A stretch of DNA of 64,000 nucleotides from Nectonema munidae. Taxonomy: Eukaryota > Nematomorpha > Nectonematoida > Nectonematidae. The stretch lies in the NCBI GenBank assembly GCA_030549495.1, contig JAUIRK010000593.1, positions 1-64,000 of the forward strand, read 5' to 3'. Position numbers and translations under genes: made by a program. This document shows, piece after piece, positions 46,996-58,848 of this stretch (positions within the stretch are counted from its first letter, which is position 1; every line of letters begins with the position of its first letter). The notes under the pieces are model-generated. The model searched no databases. It had not been told where the DNA came from and saw only the letters and a program-made list of their open reading frames with translations.

Positions 46996-49900
46996 TGATT
47001 TGTATGTATCAATATAACGCCTTATTAATGTATCTTTTAGTTCTGGTGAAAAGAGGTGTATACGCCAGTGTGAATTCCAATATAGATGTAGGAGTGGTGC
47101 GTAAAGCTTTTGAAATAGTTAAAAGACAAGACGGTGAATTTCCAAAAGGAAAGTTAGGGTTAAGGGATGAGCAAGCGATGTACCCCATGATAGAAGGCCG
47201 TATTGAAGAGTTGGAAGGATAATAGGTTTATATATGAATAGGGAATGTGGAATTTTGAGGCCGCATTTGTATGAAATGGCTCTATTTAATATAAAAAGAA
47301 TTTTTGAGTTTTGTGTATGTATTTTTAAAGTGGGTGGACTATTTGCGGTTCGATTGGAAAGTGAGTCCGAGGTATTTTATGCTCACTGATTGTTTGATAA
47401 GGGTGGTATGGTCTATGCGAAGGAGTAAGTGTGGAGAACGTTTTCGTGTAAAGTGAATTAAAGAAGTTTTAGATGTATTGAAGAAATCTTTAGTGAGCTG
47501 GAAGTGAACTTGAGAGTGTTGAAGAGTGTGGTCATTTGGAGAAGATTTTCCGATTGGATGTTAGATGAAAAAGAGAAAAGTAGATCATCGGAGAAGCCCT
47601 GAAAAAATGTGTTTTGGAGTCTAGAAGATTTAAAAGAGGCTTAACCCTTGGTGAACGGATGGGGTCCATTAGAACCCCAGTGAGATTTTATACTCAAGTA
47701 TTTTTTTCAATTTTTTTTTTAATTATTAATATTCTCTGATTTTATCATTCGTGGTTCATGAATATTTACAAGTAATAATATGTTGACAAAAGCAATTTTC
47801 TAAAGAATAATCTCAATATTACTACTCTGGGGTTCTCATGGATCCCATCAGTTAGACAAAAAAACAAAAAAGTCGTGAACAAAATGTGGCAAAGCTGTAT
47901 GTGAAGCCCACTGTTTTTATATTTGTGAAGATTGCACACCAAATTAAATTCATTAATTTCATTATTATTTGTTTTAATTAAAAAATAAATAAAAACTATA
48001 AATAAAGCATTTTTTACTAGTTTTTTTTCAAGTGAACACTATAAAATTTATACATCATATGTTGTTTATATATATAGAATTTCATCACAAAAGGGTCAAT
48101 AATATATATGTTAGGTTTAGAAATCTTAAACTCATACAAAATGTAGTTATTTAAATATATAATGAAATGGGGTCCACATGGACCCCATTAGTTTTCTAAG
48201 TAATTTTGAAGATTCAGTGCCTGGGGGGATGGGATAGAGCTGATTCTGGTTTTTTTACGGGGGAGATAGGCGAATTATGGATAATGCTGTGTTGTGTTAT
48301 GTATCGAATAAGGCGCTTACAAATAATTTTTTCGAGTAGCTTGCCCAAGAGGGGGAGAATGGTTATGGGACGCTAATTTTTAAGAGTTGAGAGGTCTTTG
48401 TGGGGTTTTGGTAAAGAGGAGTTTTCCAATTTTCCAAATGGAGGGAAAAAAGGAGTGCTTATACATGCGATGAAGATGTTTAGTAGGTGAAAAGATTTTT
48501 TTAATATGAGATGATGAAATTCTATCGTAGCTGGGAGATGAGTAAGGCTTGAGAGAGTCAACTGTATGTGAAAATTCTTTAATGTGATGGGGGAGCGTGA
48601 GAGTGACTTAAAGATGATGTTAGTTTGTGTGAGAGTGAACGTAAGGTGGAGTGAAAATGGTCGTCTAAGTTAGGGCTGTCGGGAGGAAAAATAGAGGAGA
48701 GGAAGGGAGGGTTTATTAGAGTTGAGTTCGGGTTTCCGTGGGGGAGGAGTTGATGTAGGTTAAAAGTGTTTTTCTTTGGTTTAACTATTTTATTGTCCAG
48801 GGATTAGGTTATGTATTAATCGCGCTTCGCTTTTTTAATGGAACATAGGTATGTGTGCTTGATTTGTGAGTATGATGCAATGTTGGAGGGCAACGGGTCC
48901 TTTTTCAAGTTTTTGATGGCTTTGCGAAGATTATATTTTTATGAGGTGAGCGCTGTGGTCCAGAAATATGCATGCGTTCTTTTGGGAAAGGGATTAGAAG
49001 GTGTGGAGAGTTTAAAATGATAGCGTGTTATTGAGGTTAAGTGCAGCAGCATCGATATCGGTCCTTTTAAACAGCGCAGGTGTGGTTCATGGGAGATTTG
49101 CTGCGAGTGTTCGCAAGAATGTATACCGGTGTGTGTGCTTTACAGATATTGTAGGATTAGGAATCTGTATCGCTGGATTGAAAATAAATTGAAAGGTGAT
49201 GTAATGATGATCCGAAGCTGATGGTTGGTCGGAGATTTCCCAATTTGAGATGAGACTGTATGTGTTTATTGACGCAAGGGTGATATTGATATGTGAAGAG
49301 ATGATGTTGTTTACAATTTTAAAAAAGGTTGGATTTTTTGTGGTGTCGCATATGTGTAGATTTTGCATCGAGATGAAATCTAATGCTTCAGCGCCGCGCC
49401 TATTTTCTTTTAGGTCCTAGAGTCGTGATGGAGCATTGCAATCGGTTGTTTGATGAGATGGTAAGAGGCAGAGAGTAAAGCAGTGTGCGCTTTTGCTTGA
49501 TTTAGCGAAAGTGTGAAGGCATTTGTAAAAGCCTTAGTATTGAAGGGTGGGGAGTAGTATGAGCAAAAAAGGAGAGGGAAATTATTCAAAAAAATTATTG
49601 CAAATACCTATTGCTTTGACGAGAACTGAGAAAGAAAAATAAAGTTCAATGTAGATTTGACAAGGATACATGAGTAAAAAGGTGCAAGAGGTGTGATGTA
49701 AGAGGCGAGTATACATTTGTAAAGAGGGTCAGGAAGAATTATAGGTATATGGTACGTTAAGAGATAAAATGTCATAGAAAGAGAAGGATAGTAAATTAAT
49801 AAGGTTTGACCAACTTAACGATGCGTGGTTAAGATTAATATGCAGAAAGTTTAACATATGTATTTGTTTATGATTTGAATATGAAGGTCGTGTAGATTTT

Positions 49901-50850
49901 TAATGTGTTGGGCGCGTTCGGATGTAGAAAGCTGGTTTGGATGGCAATTAGAGCATTCAATTTTAGTATCTCTCTGTTGCCGCAGTGGTTGCAATGTGGT
50001 GACGTGGCTTTACATTTTGATGTTGGGTGATTGTATTTAAGACAGTTATTGCATTGAGTAAGGCGAGGCTTAAAAAGCTTAGGTTGAAGAATGGTGTGAT
50101 TGAGGATTATTTTTGGGTTTTCGCAAAGGTGTTTGAAAAGTGTGATGGTTGTTGTTTGAAACAGGATTGTGTAGGAGTAGAGGACTTGTTTAACTAGCTG
50201 GCTAATGGATGTTAGTGAACCAAAGTTTTTTAGGTAACAGTTTTCGTCAGGGAAATGGGTGGCTATGTCTTCGGTTGGGATTCCTTAAAGGACAAATTTG
50301 GGGATTGTAGGTTTTTGGCGGTAATGCTGTTGTTTTTGATAGATTTGATTGCTGTTTCTTTTTGATTGGTGTTCTCAAATTGAAAATAAAGTGATCCTTT
50401 GGGAGAGGTTCTAGTTTTTTTTGTTAATTAGAAATTACCTCTATTTTCGGGTTGACTTGGGTGAGGTATGATTATTGATAGATTTGAGTCCAAGGATTTT
50501 TTGGTTTAGGGAATTGAGGTAAGGATGGATTCGGTTGTTTGTAGTTTGGGTTGTGATGGTGGTTGGATGTTTTTGCTGAGAGTATGATAATAAGGGGCTT
50601 AAGGGTTGTGTGGAGGGTTAAGTGGGTCAGTTAGTTGTTCGATTTTAGTAGAGTGTACCAACAAAACGGATAATTTTAGTTTTTGAAAGTTGACTACGTG
50701 CTCGGCGGGAAGGGTAATATACGAAATAAATTTGTCGAAGAGTTCTGAAATTATCTGTGACGATGTTGGTGTTATCTGGTCTAGAGCGTTTGTTTTGAGA
50801 TAACATTTGGAAGTGGGTTGTGAGATGAGCTCGTAATGAAAATGACTATC
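46996..50850 (-). pseudogene. non-LTR retrotransposon, decayed (gag CCHC, endonuclease, RT)
   Basis: On the minus strand in the expected order: a zinc knuckle CNNCLKYNHPTSKC (CX2CX4HX4C, at 50012-50053) followed by a second partial one (CNHCGNRE); an AP-endonuclease end LISNWEISDQPSASDHHYIT (in 49087-49368); RT motifs RPITILPLLGKLLEKIICKR (about 48300-48380), the active-site motif GFSDDLLFSFSS (about 47600, variant of YADD) and PTLQYGLLSWG (about 47240). Frame breaks are frequent. The layout resembles Jockey-like elements, but the clade is not settled. The 3' end is cut at the Tigger right terminus and no poly-A remains. A TTAA-type insertion (47641-48215) splits the RT. The strand bias (G-rich plus strand) makes the whole element visible by composition. 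Confidence 0.8.
47641..48215. mobile_element. TTAA-type (piggyBac-like) insertion within the RT
   Basis: Begins TTAACCCTTGGTGAACGGAT followed by GGGGTCCATTAGAACCCCAG. Near the right side is a perfect palindrome GGGGTCCACATGGACCCC region (about 48171-48188) and in the middle GGGGTTCTCATGGATCCCAT. Both sides continue the RT frame of the retrotransposon, so this stretch is a later insertion. The right TTAA is not evident, so the right boundary is approximate. Confidence 0.6.
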
Positions 50851-50959
50851 GTAACGTTATGGTGTTGTAATTGAGGTTTAATATATGATGAAGCAGAAAT
50901 TTTATGGTGAAAATAAAATAAAATAATCGAAAATTCTTGCGACAGAAAAAGGATTTTTT

Positions 50960-52375
50960 TAACTTTGTCTTGTTATAAATTGAAACAAGCTTTAAAAGAA
51001 TTTTTTCTTTTATGAGATTGTTTAGAATATTTGGCATTTATGTTGTGTCGTTTAATACTCCAACAATAATAATCTCCCATCCTATTTTCATTGCCCCTAC
51101 CTTGATACCTTTTCTCCATGATTTTAAAACTTTGATTAAAGGGTTCTCCGTGATCATCACTTATAGCTCCAAGATTTTCAGGGAATTTTTCAATGTGGCT
51201 ATTGAGAAAGTGCAATTTTATGCTCGTTACAGCCTAGAAGACAAAAATTTTCTAATAAGATTTCAACCAAACCTATGTAGTTTTCATCTTTTCTATTTCC
51301 CAAAAAGCCATCAACAACAGCTACAAAAACTCTTCAAGCTTTTTTTTCAGTTATGTTCATTGATCTTATAAAATTTAAGCACTTGATAAGTTTTCTAATT
51401 TGCGTTTCATCAATGACACAAGCTTTAATTTTTTAATAACTTAAATGAATAAATTCTTCTAATATAAACAAAAACAATCTTCTTCTTCACCCAAAGCTTT
51501 GACAAACGCCTTCATAAGCCTGGTGATTCATGAAGAGAAGAAAAATAATTGTTTCTTCTTTACCAGGAGGTAAATTTATTATATTTTCTTTTCCAATTGT
51601 AAAATTTTGTCTACTAGGCCAATGTTTTTGATTTCAAAGTTTTTCTTTAGTGTGACTATCCCATAAGCATAAAAAACAAGGATATTTGATGTAACCACAT
51701 AGGTTGTCCTAATAACAAGCCTACCATTTTAAGATCTACACTTAAAATGTTCTTTATAGTTTAATGTTTTCATAACTTTCTTTTAAATTAATAGAGTAAC
51801 CAATAAGTACCACTAAAAATGTTTTTGTTATGAAGTAGTACATATTTTAAACTTTTCTTTGAGCTGTCTATAAAGAGATTCCATTCATTTATCTCATAGT
51901 TTTGTACCCCCATGAATTGCTAACAAAGACGTTTTCTGTCCCTACTACCATAAAATGTTATATTTATATCTTTATATAAAATCTTTTTTTCTTTAAGTCG
52001 TGAAGCTAGTACTTCAGAAAGTTCTTTTGAAAGACTTAGGTCTTTAACTAAAATTGAGTATATATTTTAATTTCATTAAATAAATTCTTCATTTTCATCT
52101 GTATCGGATATATCAATTTCATTTTCTGAAGATGATAAGCTTCAAAAATAGAAATTGAAACTTCTTCTGAATGCTTAATAGGACGAACAATGATGTAGAT
52201 TTTCAACACATGATTTACAAACAGTGTGGAGCCGATGAACTTTCTTAATCACCTAGTTTGATTTAAAAATAGGAAAAATAAGCTTTTTTAACAAATTCAC
52301 TAATTGCCATTCTTTGAGTTCAAAGCTATAACAAAACGAATCAGAAGAATTCAATCCAGAGCTAAATTGTAAGCA
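50960..52375 (-). pseudogene. unnamed multicopy protein family, copy B
   Basis: Same family as 16662-18542. On the minus strand, pieces in order include VKDLSLSKELSEVLASRLKE, NEWNLFIDSSKKSLKYVLLH, SVDLKMVGLLLGQ, FVKALGEE and the C-terminal part MHFLNSHIEKFPENLGAISD / EPFNQSFKIMEKRYQGRGNE / RMGDYYCWSIKRHN (50973-51215). Many stops and frame changes separate the pieces. This copy keeps the part (HFLNSHIEKFPENLG) that is missing or out of frame in copy A, so together they outline the whole protein. Function unknown; no TIRs found. Confidence 0.75.
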
Positions 52376-53336
52376 AAAAATTAATTTAATCCTAAAAAAA
52401 TAACTAAAAGTTTCATGATGGAATTTCATAAATAAATAATATTTAAATTAATCAAATTGAAAATACTTTTTAGAATAAAAACTTGACGTGATAGAAAAAA
52501 AACAATAAAAAAAATGAAATTATTGTCCTGTAATCTACACTACGTCGTCCAACCCCCCATCATCATTAAAAATATAAAATTACTAGTTTTTTTCGTTGAT
52601 TCCAATATAACAAGTATATATAGGTAATCTTTAATTTGATATTTTCAAAACTAAACTACAAAAAATGAAAATAAGCTTTTATAAAAAATTTAGGTTTTTT
52701 TATTTCACAATATTTAATATTCTATGGAAAATGTTTAACATCGAACACTAAACGCCGAAAAATTAACAAAAATTAAATCAATTATGTTATACCAGGTTTT
52801 TAAGTCAACTTAGTAAAAAACCTCATCTGATCGACAGAAACAGATATCATTAACCCATTAAGTCCCAATGTTCCCATTTGGGAACATAAGTAATTTCATC
52901 TTCGTCTGGTTTTTTCAATGACTTTGAATATAAATCGTCTGCATTTTTTTAAATATCGTCTGATTTCTATGCTACTTAATGGGGCGAGTTAGAGGCACAA
53001 AGATATCTTAAATCAGTTGGAAAACTAACAATTTATTGAAAAATTTTATCGATCTTTTTTTATTTTATTTTAATTTGATACGACTTATATTTTAGGTTGC
53101 ACATATTTCAATTCAGTAAATTTAAAAACATCATAACTTCTTTAATTCCTCCTGCATACTTTTCGTAGGAAAGCATTTAGTTTATTTAGATGTTTGTGTC
53201 ATTTTAGCTTTTTCTTCAAACCTTCTGAGCAGCAATTTAAAATCAAGAAGATATATTCCTCAGCAAAATTGCCCATTCTAACAATGCAAATAAAAGTCTA
53301 AAAGAATTTTATGAAAAAAATTTATTAAAAGAGACT
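52376..53336. other. AT-rich DNA with a TTAACCC end and a palindrome
   Basis: TTAA at 52850-52853 is followed by CCCATTAAGTCCCAA and then a perfect palindrome TGTTCCCATTTGGGAACA (52869-52886). This resembles the ends of the TTAA elements at 29164 and 47641. No partner end was found. The last part is PSMA2 3'-flanking sequence. Confidence 0.45.
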
Positions 53337-53511
53337 TTAACGAATATTAGCCAGGTAGTCGTGTATTTCTTGATGCTTTAATCGCTTAAAGCCTTCTTTT
53401 GTGCAAACACCGATTTCAATATTGTTTTCATTGATCGAGCCTTCAAAATTTTCTTTAAGAGTTAGGATCGCAGTGTGCACAGCATCTTCTAATTCAACAT
53501 CCTCATTGTAC
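53337..53511 (-). CDS. PSMA2: proteasome subunit alpha type-2, last coding exon
   Basis: Encodes the C-terminal 57 residues of the alpha-2 subunit of the 20S proteasome (outer alpha ring; structural, non-proteolytic). The exon joins the previous one in phase to give LEK-RYNED, then [36 protein letters not shown] and the end DYLANIR before TAA. The acceptor is TTTTTGTCAACCAG at 53512-53513. It is about 4.3 kb from the next exon. Confidence 0.95.
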
Positions 53512-54989
53512 CTGGTTGACAAAAAGAATTGATTAGATCAAACATGAAGCACAAATTAACTTTTTTCTCATACTGTTATAACCTATTTTCAAATTAAACT
53601 TCAGACATAGAAGCCTAATAAGAAAGGATTTGACATTAGAAAAAGATTTATCTCAAAAATTAAGACAGGCACAAATTAAATTCTAGCGATCAAAACTCAT
53701 GCCATGCACAGATTTGAGGAATGAGAGCAAAGAAAAAGGATTATTATCGCATTTATAAATTAAAAGGTAAATTGAAAGTTCAATTTAATGAAAAAACTTA
53801 AAATACTCATGCATTTTAACTTGAAGCAATTTATCAAAATTTGATTGAAAATACACTTTAATTCCATTAAACTCAAAATAAAAGGGGAACAATATACTCA
53901 GTTTTTAATAGTTTTGATTGGTGATAGCAAGGGAATCGGGAAGTGTCGGCATCGAATCGTAACGGAAAATTTTATTAAGCTTTCAAATTCCTCGAAATGG
54001 ATAAGGGCTCCGTAAGGTGGAATGATGTTCCAAGCTTTATTCCAAATTTTGCGTAAAGTTACATATTTAGCCAACTTGGTACATTTTAGGAATAAAACAT
54101 TTGAATACACTTTAATTTCAAATATTTAGTGACACATTTGCATCTATGATGAAGCTCGTGAGCTTCAAATATATTATGGGTACTTAAAAAGATGTTAAAA
54201 CGTTGGTAAGAAAAACATTGAAGAATGGGGTTCTTTGGCTCCATAGATATAAGCGTTAAATGTAAAAGAAAATCAAGTTTGGAGTTAGGTGTGTTTAGGC
54301 TAAACAATAGAAAATATTTTACTCTCTTTTGATTTTAATACCTCTATAGCACGTGTCTCTTTAAAACATACTGCTGGATCAATACTGCATGCGCTAACTA
54401 GGCCAGATTTTTAAAAACTAAAAGTAAATTCTTCAAGCCAAGAAGAATAGGAATGAGCCTTTTTTGAGAAAGGTTACCGTAATTGGAACAGTACGAAAAT
54501 TTTGGTATCCTTTCATCGCTAGTTAAATGAAAAGTTTACGAACTTTTTTTCTTCAATAGGTTTTTCGGAGAATTAAGACTTCGGTCGATATATAGGTAAT
54601 ATTTGATCTAGGTAATGTGATATATACATTAAACTCACTACCTTCTATCCTAACAAGAAAAAAATCATTTTCAAAACGATTTTTTTTAATAAAAGCATTC
54701 ATTTTCAAATGACAAGAGTTTATGCATTAGTTTATTGAAAAAACATAATAACGATGTGTTACAGAAGAGAGCATTGGAGAAGGCGCTAACCCATTTTATA
54801 TTGCATGATTTTAATGGGATCTCCCAAGCGATGGAGGATTATAAATTGTCAATTTTTAGTGTCAAAACCGCCACGAGAGCGTAAATTTGCTCTTTTTTCT
54901 ACGTTGAGGGTTGAACTCGAGCAGATGCATCACCCAACCGAACACTAACTCAACTTAACAAGCTTAATAAGCAACTTAACATTTTTTCA

Positions 54990-56100
54990 GAGTATTGTAT
55001 ACTTTTTAGAGATCTCTTAATTCATTCACATCTTCTGGTATGATCAATACTTGAAACTTGCTAGGGCTGATGCGTTGTTTTGAAGTTCATTGAAGATTTC
55101 TTTATCAATATCAACAATGAAGGGGTTAACACGATACGGAGGCATCGCCATTTGAAGAAAATCAATTGAGCGAATTTCCATATTACTTTTCGCATCAACA
55201 AATTTTTGTCCAAGTTCTCCCTTCTCAAAGAAAGAACTTTTTATAGTGTCCTAAAGAGAAACAAATGGATGCGGGTAATTAACTTTAGACAACCATCTGG
55301 TTTGAGTATGCAGTACAAGTTGTTGAAATTCGTTATTGTTCTTTTCACACAATTCCTGAAGGGTACGATCTTGCAATTCTTTTTTTTATATCGAAGTGGC
55401 ATCAAAATTTATCATTCAAGGGTCCTGCTAGGTCTTTGGCAAACAGGCGCTGCAAATAAATAACACAGTGCACACAAACCATATCAGGGTCTCTTTTTTT
55501 AAAATAAGTACGGTGTCTCCCATATTTCCCAATCGTAGCAGCAGTCCGATCTGTTCCATAAGCTAAAATGTTCTTTGCTGGAATGTTGTTCTGCTTCAAA
55601 TAGACCTATCTTTTTTTTCAAAATTGATAACGGCACTTAACTTCAAAGCAAAAAGCAATTTTTGGCATACATTATCAACATTAATAAATCGAACAATTGC
55701 CATCAAAAAACAGAATATTTGCCCGTAGTTTGGAAACTAATAGGCTTCCAAACTAAAAATTGCTATTTCTTCAATGTACCGTTATACTGACGAGTTGCTC
55801 AAAGAATAACACATAGTAATAGCTGGCACATAGCTTTTGCAATTAAATTTGCTATTTCGCTAGAAGCCAAGATTCCTTTCACTTTTGCTGCTTTTTGAGG
55901 TACTGTCATTCTTCATTGATAGTCATAAGATAACTTTTAAAATAATCTAATGGCCCATCTTTCTATTCTTTATGCGCAGTCTCCATATGTTTTTATTATG
56001 TAGGGACACATACTTTCATTAGAACAAATCTTTGCATATCAGACACATAGGCATGACAGCATCTTGTAGAGATTTGATGCACCCAGAAACAAAATATACG
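54990..56100 (-). pseudogene. hAT transposase, ZBED5-like, decayed
   Basis: On the minus strand in order: METAHKE and KDGPLDYFKSYLMTI (about 55930-55990), then FANYGQIF-like pieces, then KQNNIPAKNILAYGTDRTAA with DMVCVHCVIYLQRLFAKDLA (55402-55599), then IARSYPSGIV, EFQQLVLHTQTRWLSK and KGELGQKFVDAKSNMEIRS-like sequence to about 55150. This is the order found in ZBED5/SCAND3-type hAT transposases (second catalytic Asp in the GTD motif, CVH.VI after it). There are stops and frameshifts throughout, and no BED finger or C-terminal dimerisation part was seen. Located in the PSMA2 intron, same strand. Confidence 0.7.
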
Positions 56101-57008
56101 AATTTTTTATAGATGAATTTGTCATCTTTATCTGAATTAATAAATATTTTCAATAAAGAAAAGATCAGTCTCAAGTGTTTTCTTCAAAGGTAAATACAGA
56201 GTAAGACAAGGTTAGAGAGCGAAAGTCGTTCCGATATTAACTTATTAGCCAAGAATAAATTTAAATCCAAAACAAGCTCAATAAAGTTAATACATTACTA
56301 CAACGCATTTGACCAAACCAAAGCTTTAAAAATCAGGTAAAAGAAACGTGTATTTAGCAGCTTGAAATTTACGAACGATTTGTTATGATGCATTTATACA
56401 TGGTTCTTGTTGCTGTTGTTGTTAGCCCCTAGGCTACACTATCTCGTTACCAGTGTAATCTATCATTTCTAAAAAAAGAAGACAATTTTTATTAGAACTG
56501 AGAAAGTGTATCCATCGCTGCAAAATACTCACAGGGAAAATATAGAATTTTTGTTACCCTTTCGCAGCAGTAGCTTTTATTTTTTATTTTAAAGATAAAT
56601 TATTTATTTTAGTGTTCACTTCTTTATTTCAATGTAATGATGTTTTCCGTAAGAAAAACACATTGAAGTTTAAATATGTAAAATTTAAGTTATCATCGTC
56701 TTTAGTTGGATTAATTTTTTTAATAGAAAAAATATATACATGAATAAAATATTTTTCAACTATTTCTCAATAAAAAATTTGCATTACAGTTGCCGAATAT
56801 AACTCCCGAAGAATAGGTAGTCCGGCATCCATTTCTCTGAGAATAGGAGCTTTAATATAATTCGACTTGCATGATATATTCAAAAAAAGGGTGCAACAAA
56901 GGAGTCAGCGATTAAAATCAGCGCTTTCAACATCTGCTGCGTTCCACCGTCACAACGACTTCGCGACAATTTTTTCCATTATTAAGCAACGTGTAAGGAT
57001 TTAGGCCG

Positions 57009-57606
57009 CAGGGCTACTCAACGTGGGCCATATGGCCCCCTGGGGGCCACAAGAAATTTTAAGGGGGCCACAGAAAAAAATATGATTTCCATACAAAATA
57101 CATCAGGTCGTAGAGAAGTAACAAAACAAGTTATAAGTTCGTATTGATATAGATGGATGTTTAAATTAAAAAGGTAAGTTGACGAAAAGACTCATTTTTA
57201 TTTACAAAAATGCCCCAAAGCTGTCGATTTTTCTATATTATATACATTACATATGATACAAAAACTATATATACTTTAAATAAAAATTCTATTTTGATTT
57301 CCACAATTTTTTGTTTCCACATCTACTAGGTTTGGACCGTTATAATTAAGTAAAAAAGACTGCAACTCTAATTCTAAATTATTATGGAAAAAAAGTTATG
57401 ATTTAGAAGCACGATAATTTTTGAAGGAATTTTAGTTTTTTTGCTTTGATGTTATGTTGTTTGAATGAATGACTTCATGAAAAAATTACGAATTTTCGTT
57501 TTTGTCCTCTAAAATATAGAAAAATAAATAAAAAAACTTTATGGGGCGATACAATAATATTTAGGCAAAAAGGGGGCCATGGTAGAAAGAAGGTTGAGAA
57601 TCCTTG
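57009..57606. mobile_element. hAT-type MITE in PSMA2 intron
   Basis: The left end CAGGGCTACTCAACGTGGGC and the right end in reverse CAAGGATTCTCAACCTTC are diverged TIRs; GGGGGCCA words lie inside both. ATTTAGG flanks it (56999-57005 and 57607-57613); at left, three bases separate the repeat from the TIR, so the border is slightly rearranged. Non-coding, about 600 bp. Confidence 0.75.
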
Positions 57607-57859
57607 ATTTAGGGGATATATTAATTTTAAGGTGAAATCCTTAGCTGCAGGCTTTGCTTATTTTAACGTAATGAATGAGTGACAGTCAACTGTGTTCTCC
57701 TTTTGAGAAAACCATTTTGAAAATTGTAGTAGATGGTTACTAATAAACTTAGTGTGTACTCCATATATTTTACATAGATGCAAATTAGGAAAAAGAAAAA
57801 CATTGAAAGACGCATTCTATTTGGCATGCACGAACCTAAACACCTGCCTGAAACTTTAC

Positions 57860-58144
57860 CTTTTTTCTAGGAAACTTCTAGCATTGGTGTAATTTCTGCC
57901 AATTGCCGTTGCTTTCCACGAAAAGTAGGAGCCAGAGGGATCAGCTTGATACAACTCGGGAATATCATCGAGGTAGTTCCAGCCAGCCAGCAAAACGGAC
58001 ACGCCAAACGGCCTCACTCCCCCGGACTGAGTATACTCTTGCATAAGCGATGCGATCTTCTGAACGAGTAGCACGGGCCTAGGGTCTTCGCCATAAAACT
58101 TCGAGTAGTTTAGAGCCAAAGTGCGTCCATTGCGAAGGATCAGT
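57860..58144 (-). CDS. PSMA2: proteasome subunit alpha type-2, middle exon
   Basis: 285 bases encoding the central part: LILRNGRTLALNYSKFYGED, VQKIASLMQEYTQSGGVRPF, GVSVLLAGWN, then DPSGSYFSWKATAIGRNY and SFLEK. The runs QEYTQSGGVRPFG and DPSGSYFSWKAT are diagnostic of alpha-2. Splice sites: acceptor TTTTTGAATAG (58145-58146) and donor GTAAAG (57859). The insert LDDIPELY, where relatives have a shorter loop, is slightly unusual. The phase agrees with both neighbouring exons. Confidence 0.96.
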
Positions 58145-58295
58145 CTATTCAAAAAGTAGATATCGAGTGAGTAGGAACTCTATGCAGAGGCCACGCTTGA
58201 GCACTCCCTCAATGCGATATCGTGGGCCACTGCCAAAAACAACACTGAGAGAGACGCACTTTAGCGCGAAAGAAAAGGAGTAAGATTAAAATAAC

Positions 58296-58428
58296 CTGAA
58301 ATCAGGACTCAAGCCACTGTAAGTGAGGCCACAGTTTTCATTTACCTTTTCAACCTTTTTCACACTGCTTGCGTCGTACAACGATGAAGGGAACTTTTTT
58401 TCAGAAGCTAAAACCACTCCATTTTTCG
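58296..58428 (-). CDS. PSMA2: proteasome subunit alpha type-2, upstream exon
   Basis: 133 bases encoding KNGVVLASEKKFPSSLYDAS, SVKKVEKVNENCGLTYSGLS and PDFR, corresponding to roughly residues 40-84 of the usual 234-residue protein. Acceptor AAATTTTTAG at 58429-58430; donor CAG/GTTATT at 58295. The 151-bp intron to the next exon is canonical. The first about 40 codons (start Met and the proteasome alpha signature) were not found up to 64000, so they lie outside the window or in a diverged small exon. Nothing in these three exons is broken, so the gene is probably functional. Confidence 0.94.
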
Positions 58429-58430
58429 CT

Positions 58431-58848
58431 AAAAATTTAAAATGAAGGTCTAGCGAATTCATATACGACAAAAATGAATATCATGAGAACGAAGAAAAGT
58501 GGAAAGACTTTTTGCAAACTAAATATATAAAATGCAGTTGGCAATTTTATATAGATTTTACCTTTTTTTGTCAAATTTTTTGGGTCAATAAGGCTAAAAA
58601 AATTAGGTCATAAAATTATTTTATAATAAAGTTATATCGATACCTGATCTCATTTCACTCATTTTTTACGCACTGAAGAAGACAGATTGAGTCTGTTGAA
58701 ATATTTGCTACAATACTACTCCTTTTAGTACCAAATAAAAGTTAAAAACTTTGATTTTTACATTATTCACTAGATACCTGATCTAGTAGAAAATACAACC
58801 TTGAAAGGACTGTTTGGCCAACATGCATATGAAAAGGAGTAATGTATA
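58431..58848. repeat. AT-rich intron or upstream DNA with hammerhead-like repeat
   Basis: Within it, 58672-58710 reads CACTGAAGAAGACAGATTGA, then GTCTGTTGAAATATTTGC. CTGAAGA, a stem ACAGA/TCTGT, then GAAA resembles a hammerhead core with one change from CTGATGA. ATACCTGATCT occurs on both sides (58641 and 58776), as if flanking a short inserted repeat of about 135 bp. Confidence 0.4.

Larger units (their letters stand above)
53512..57859 (-). other. large PSMA2 intron filled with transposons
   Basis: Bounded by donor AAAAAG/GTAAAG (57859) and acceptor CAACCAG (53512). Contains a ZBED5-like hAT pseudogene (54990-56100) and a hAT MITE (57009-57606). The rest (53520-54980, 56100-57008, 57615-57859) is AT-rich without recognisable content. 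The most likely reading is that insertions expanded it. Confidence 0.85.

Noticed and set aside
46959..47222. Plus-strand 87-codon frame
   Set aside because: Antisense to the end of the non-LTR RT; the minus strand gives the recognisable PTLQYGLLSWG motif.
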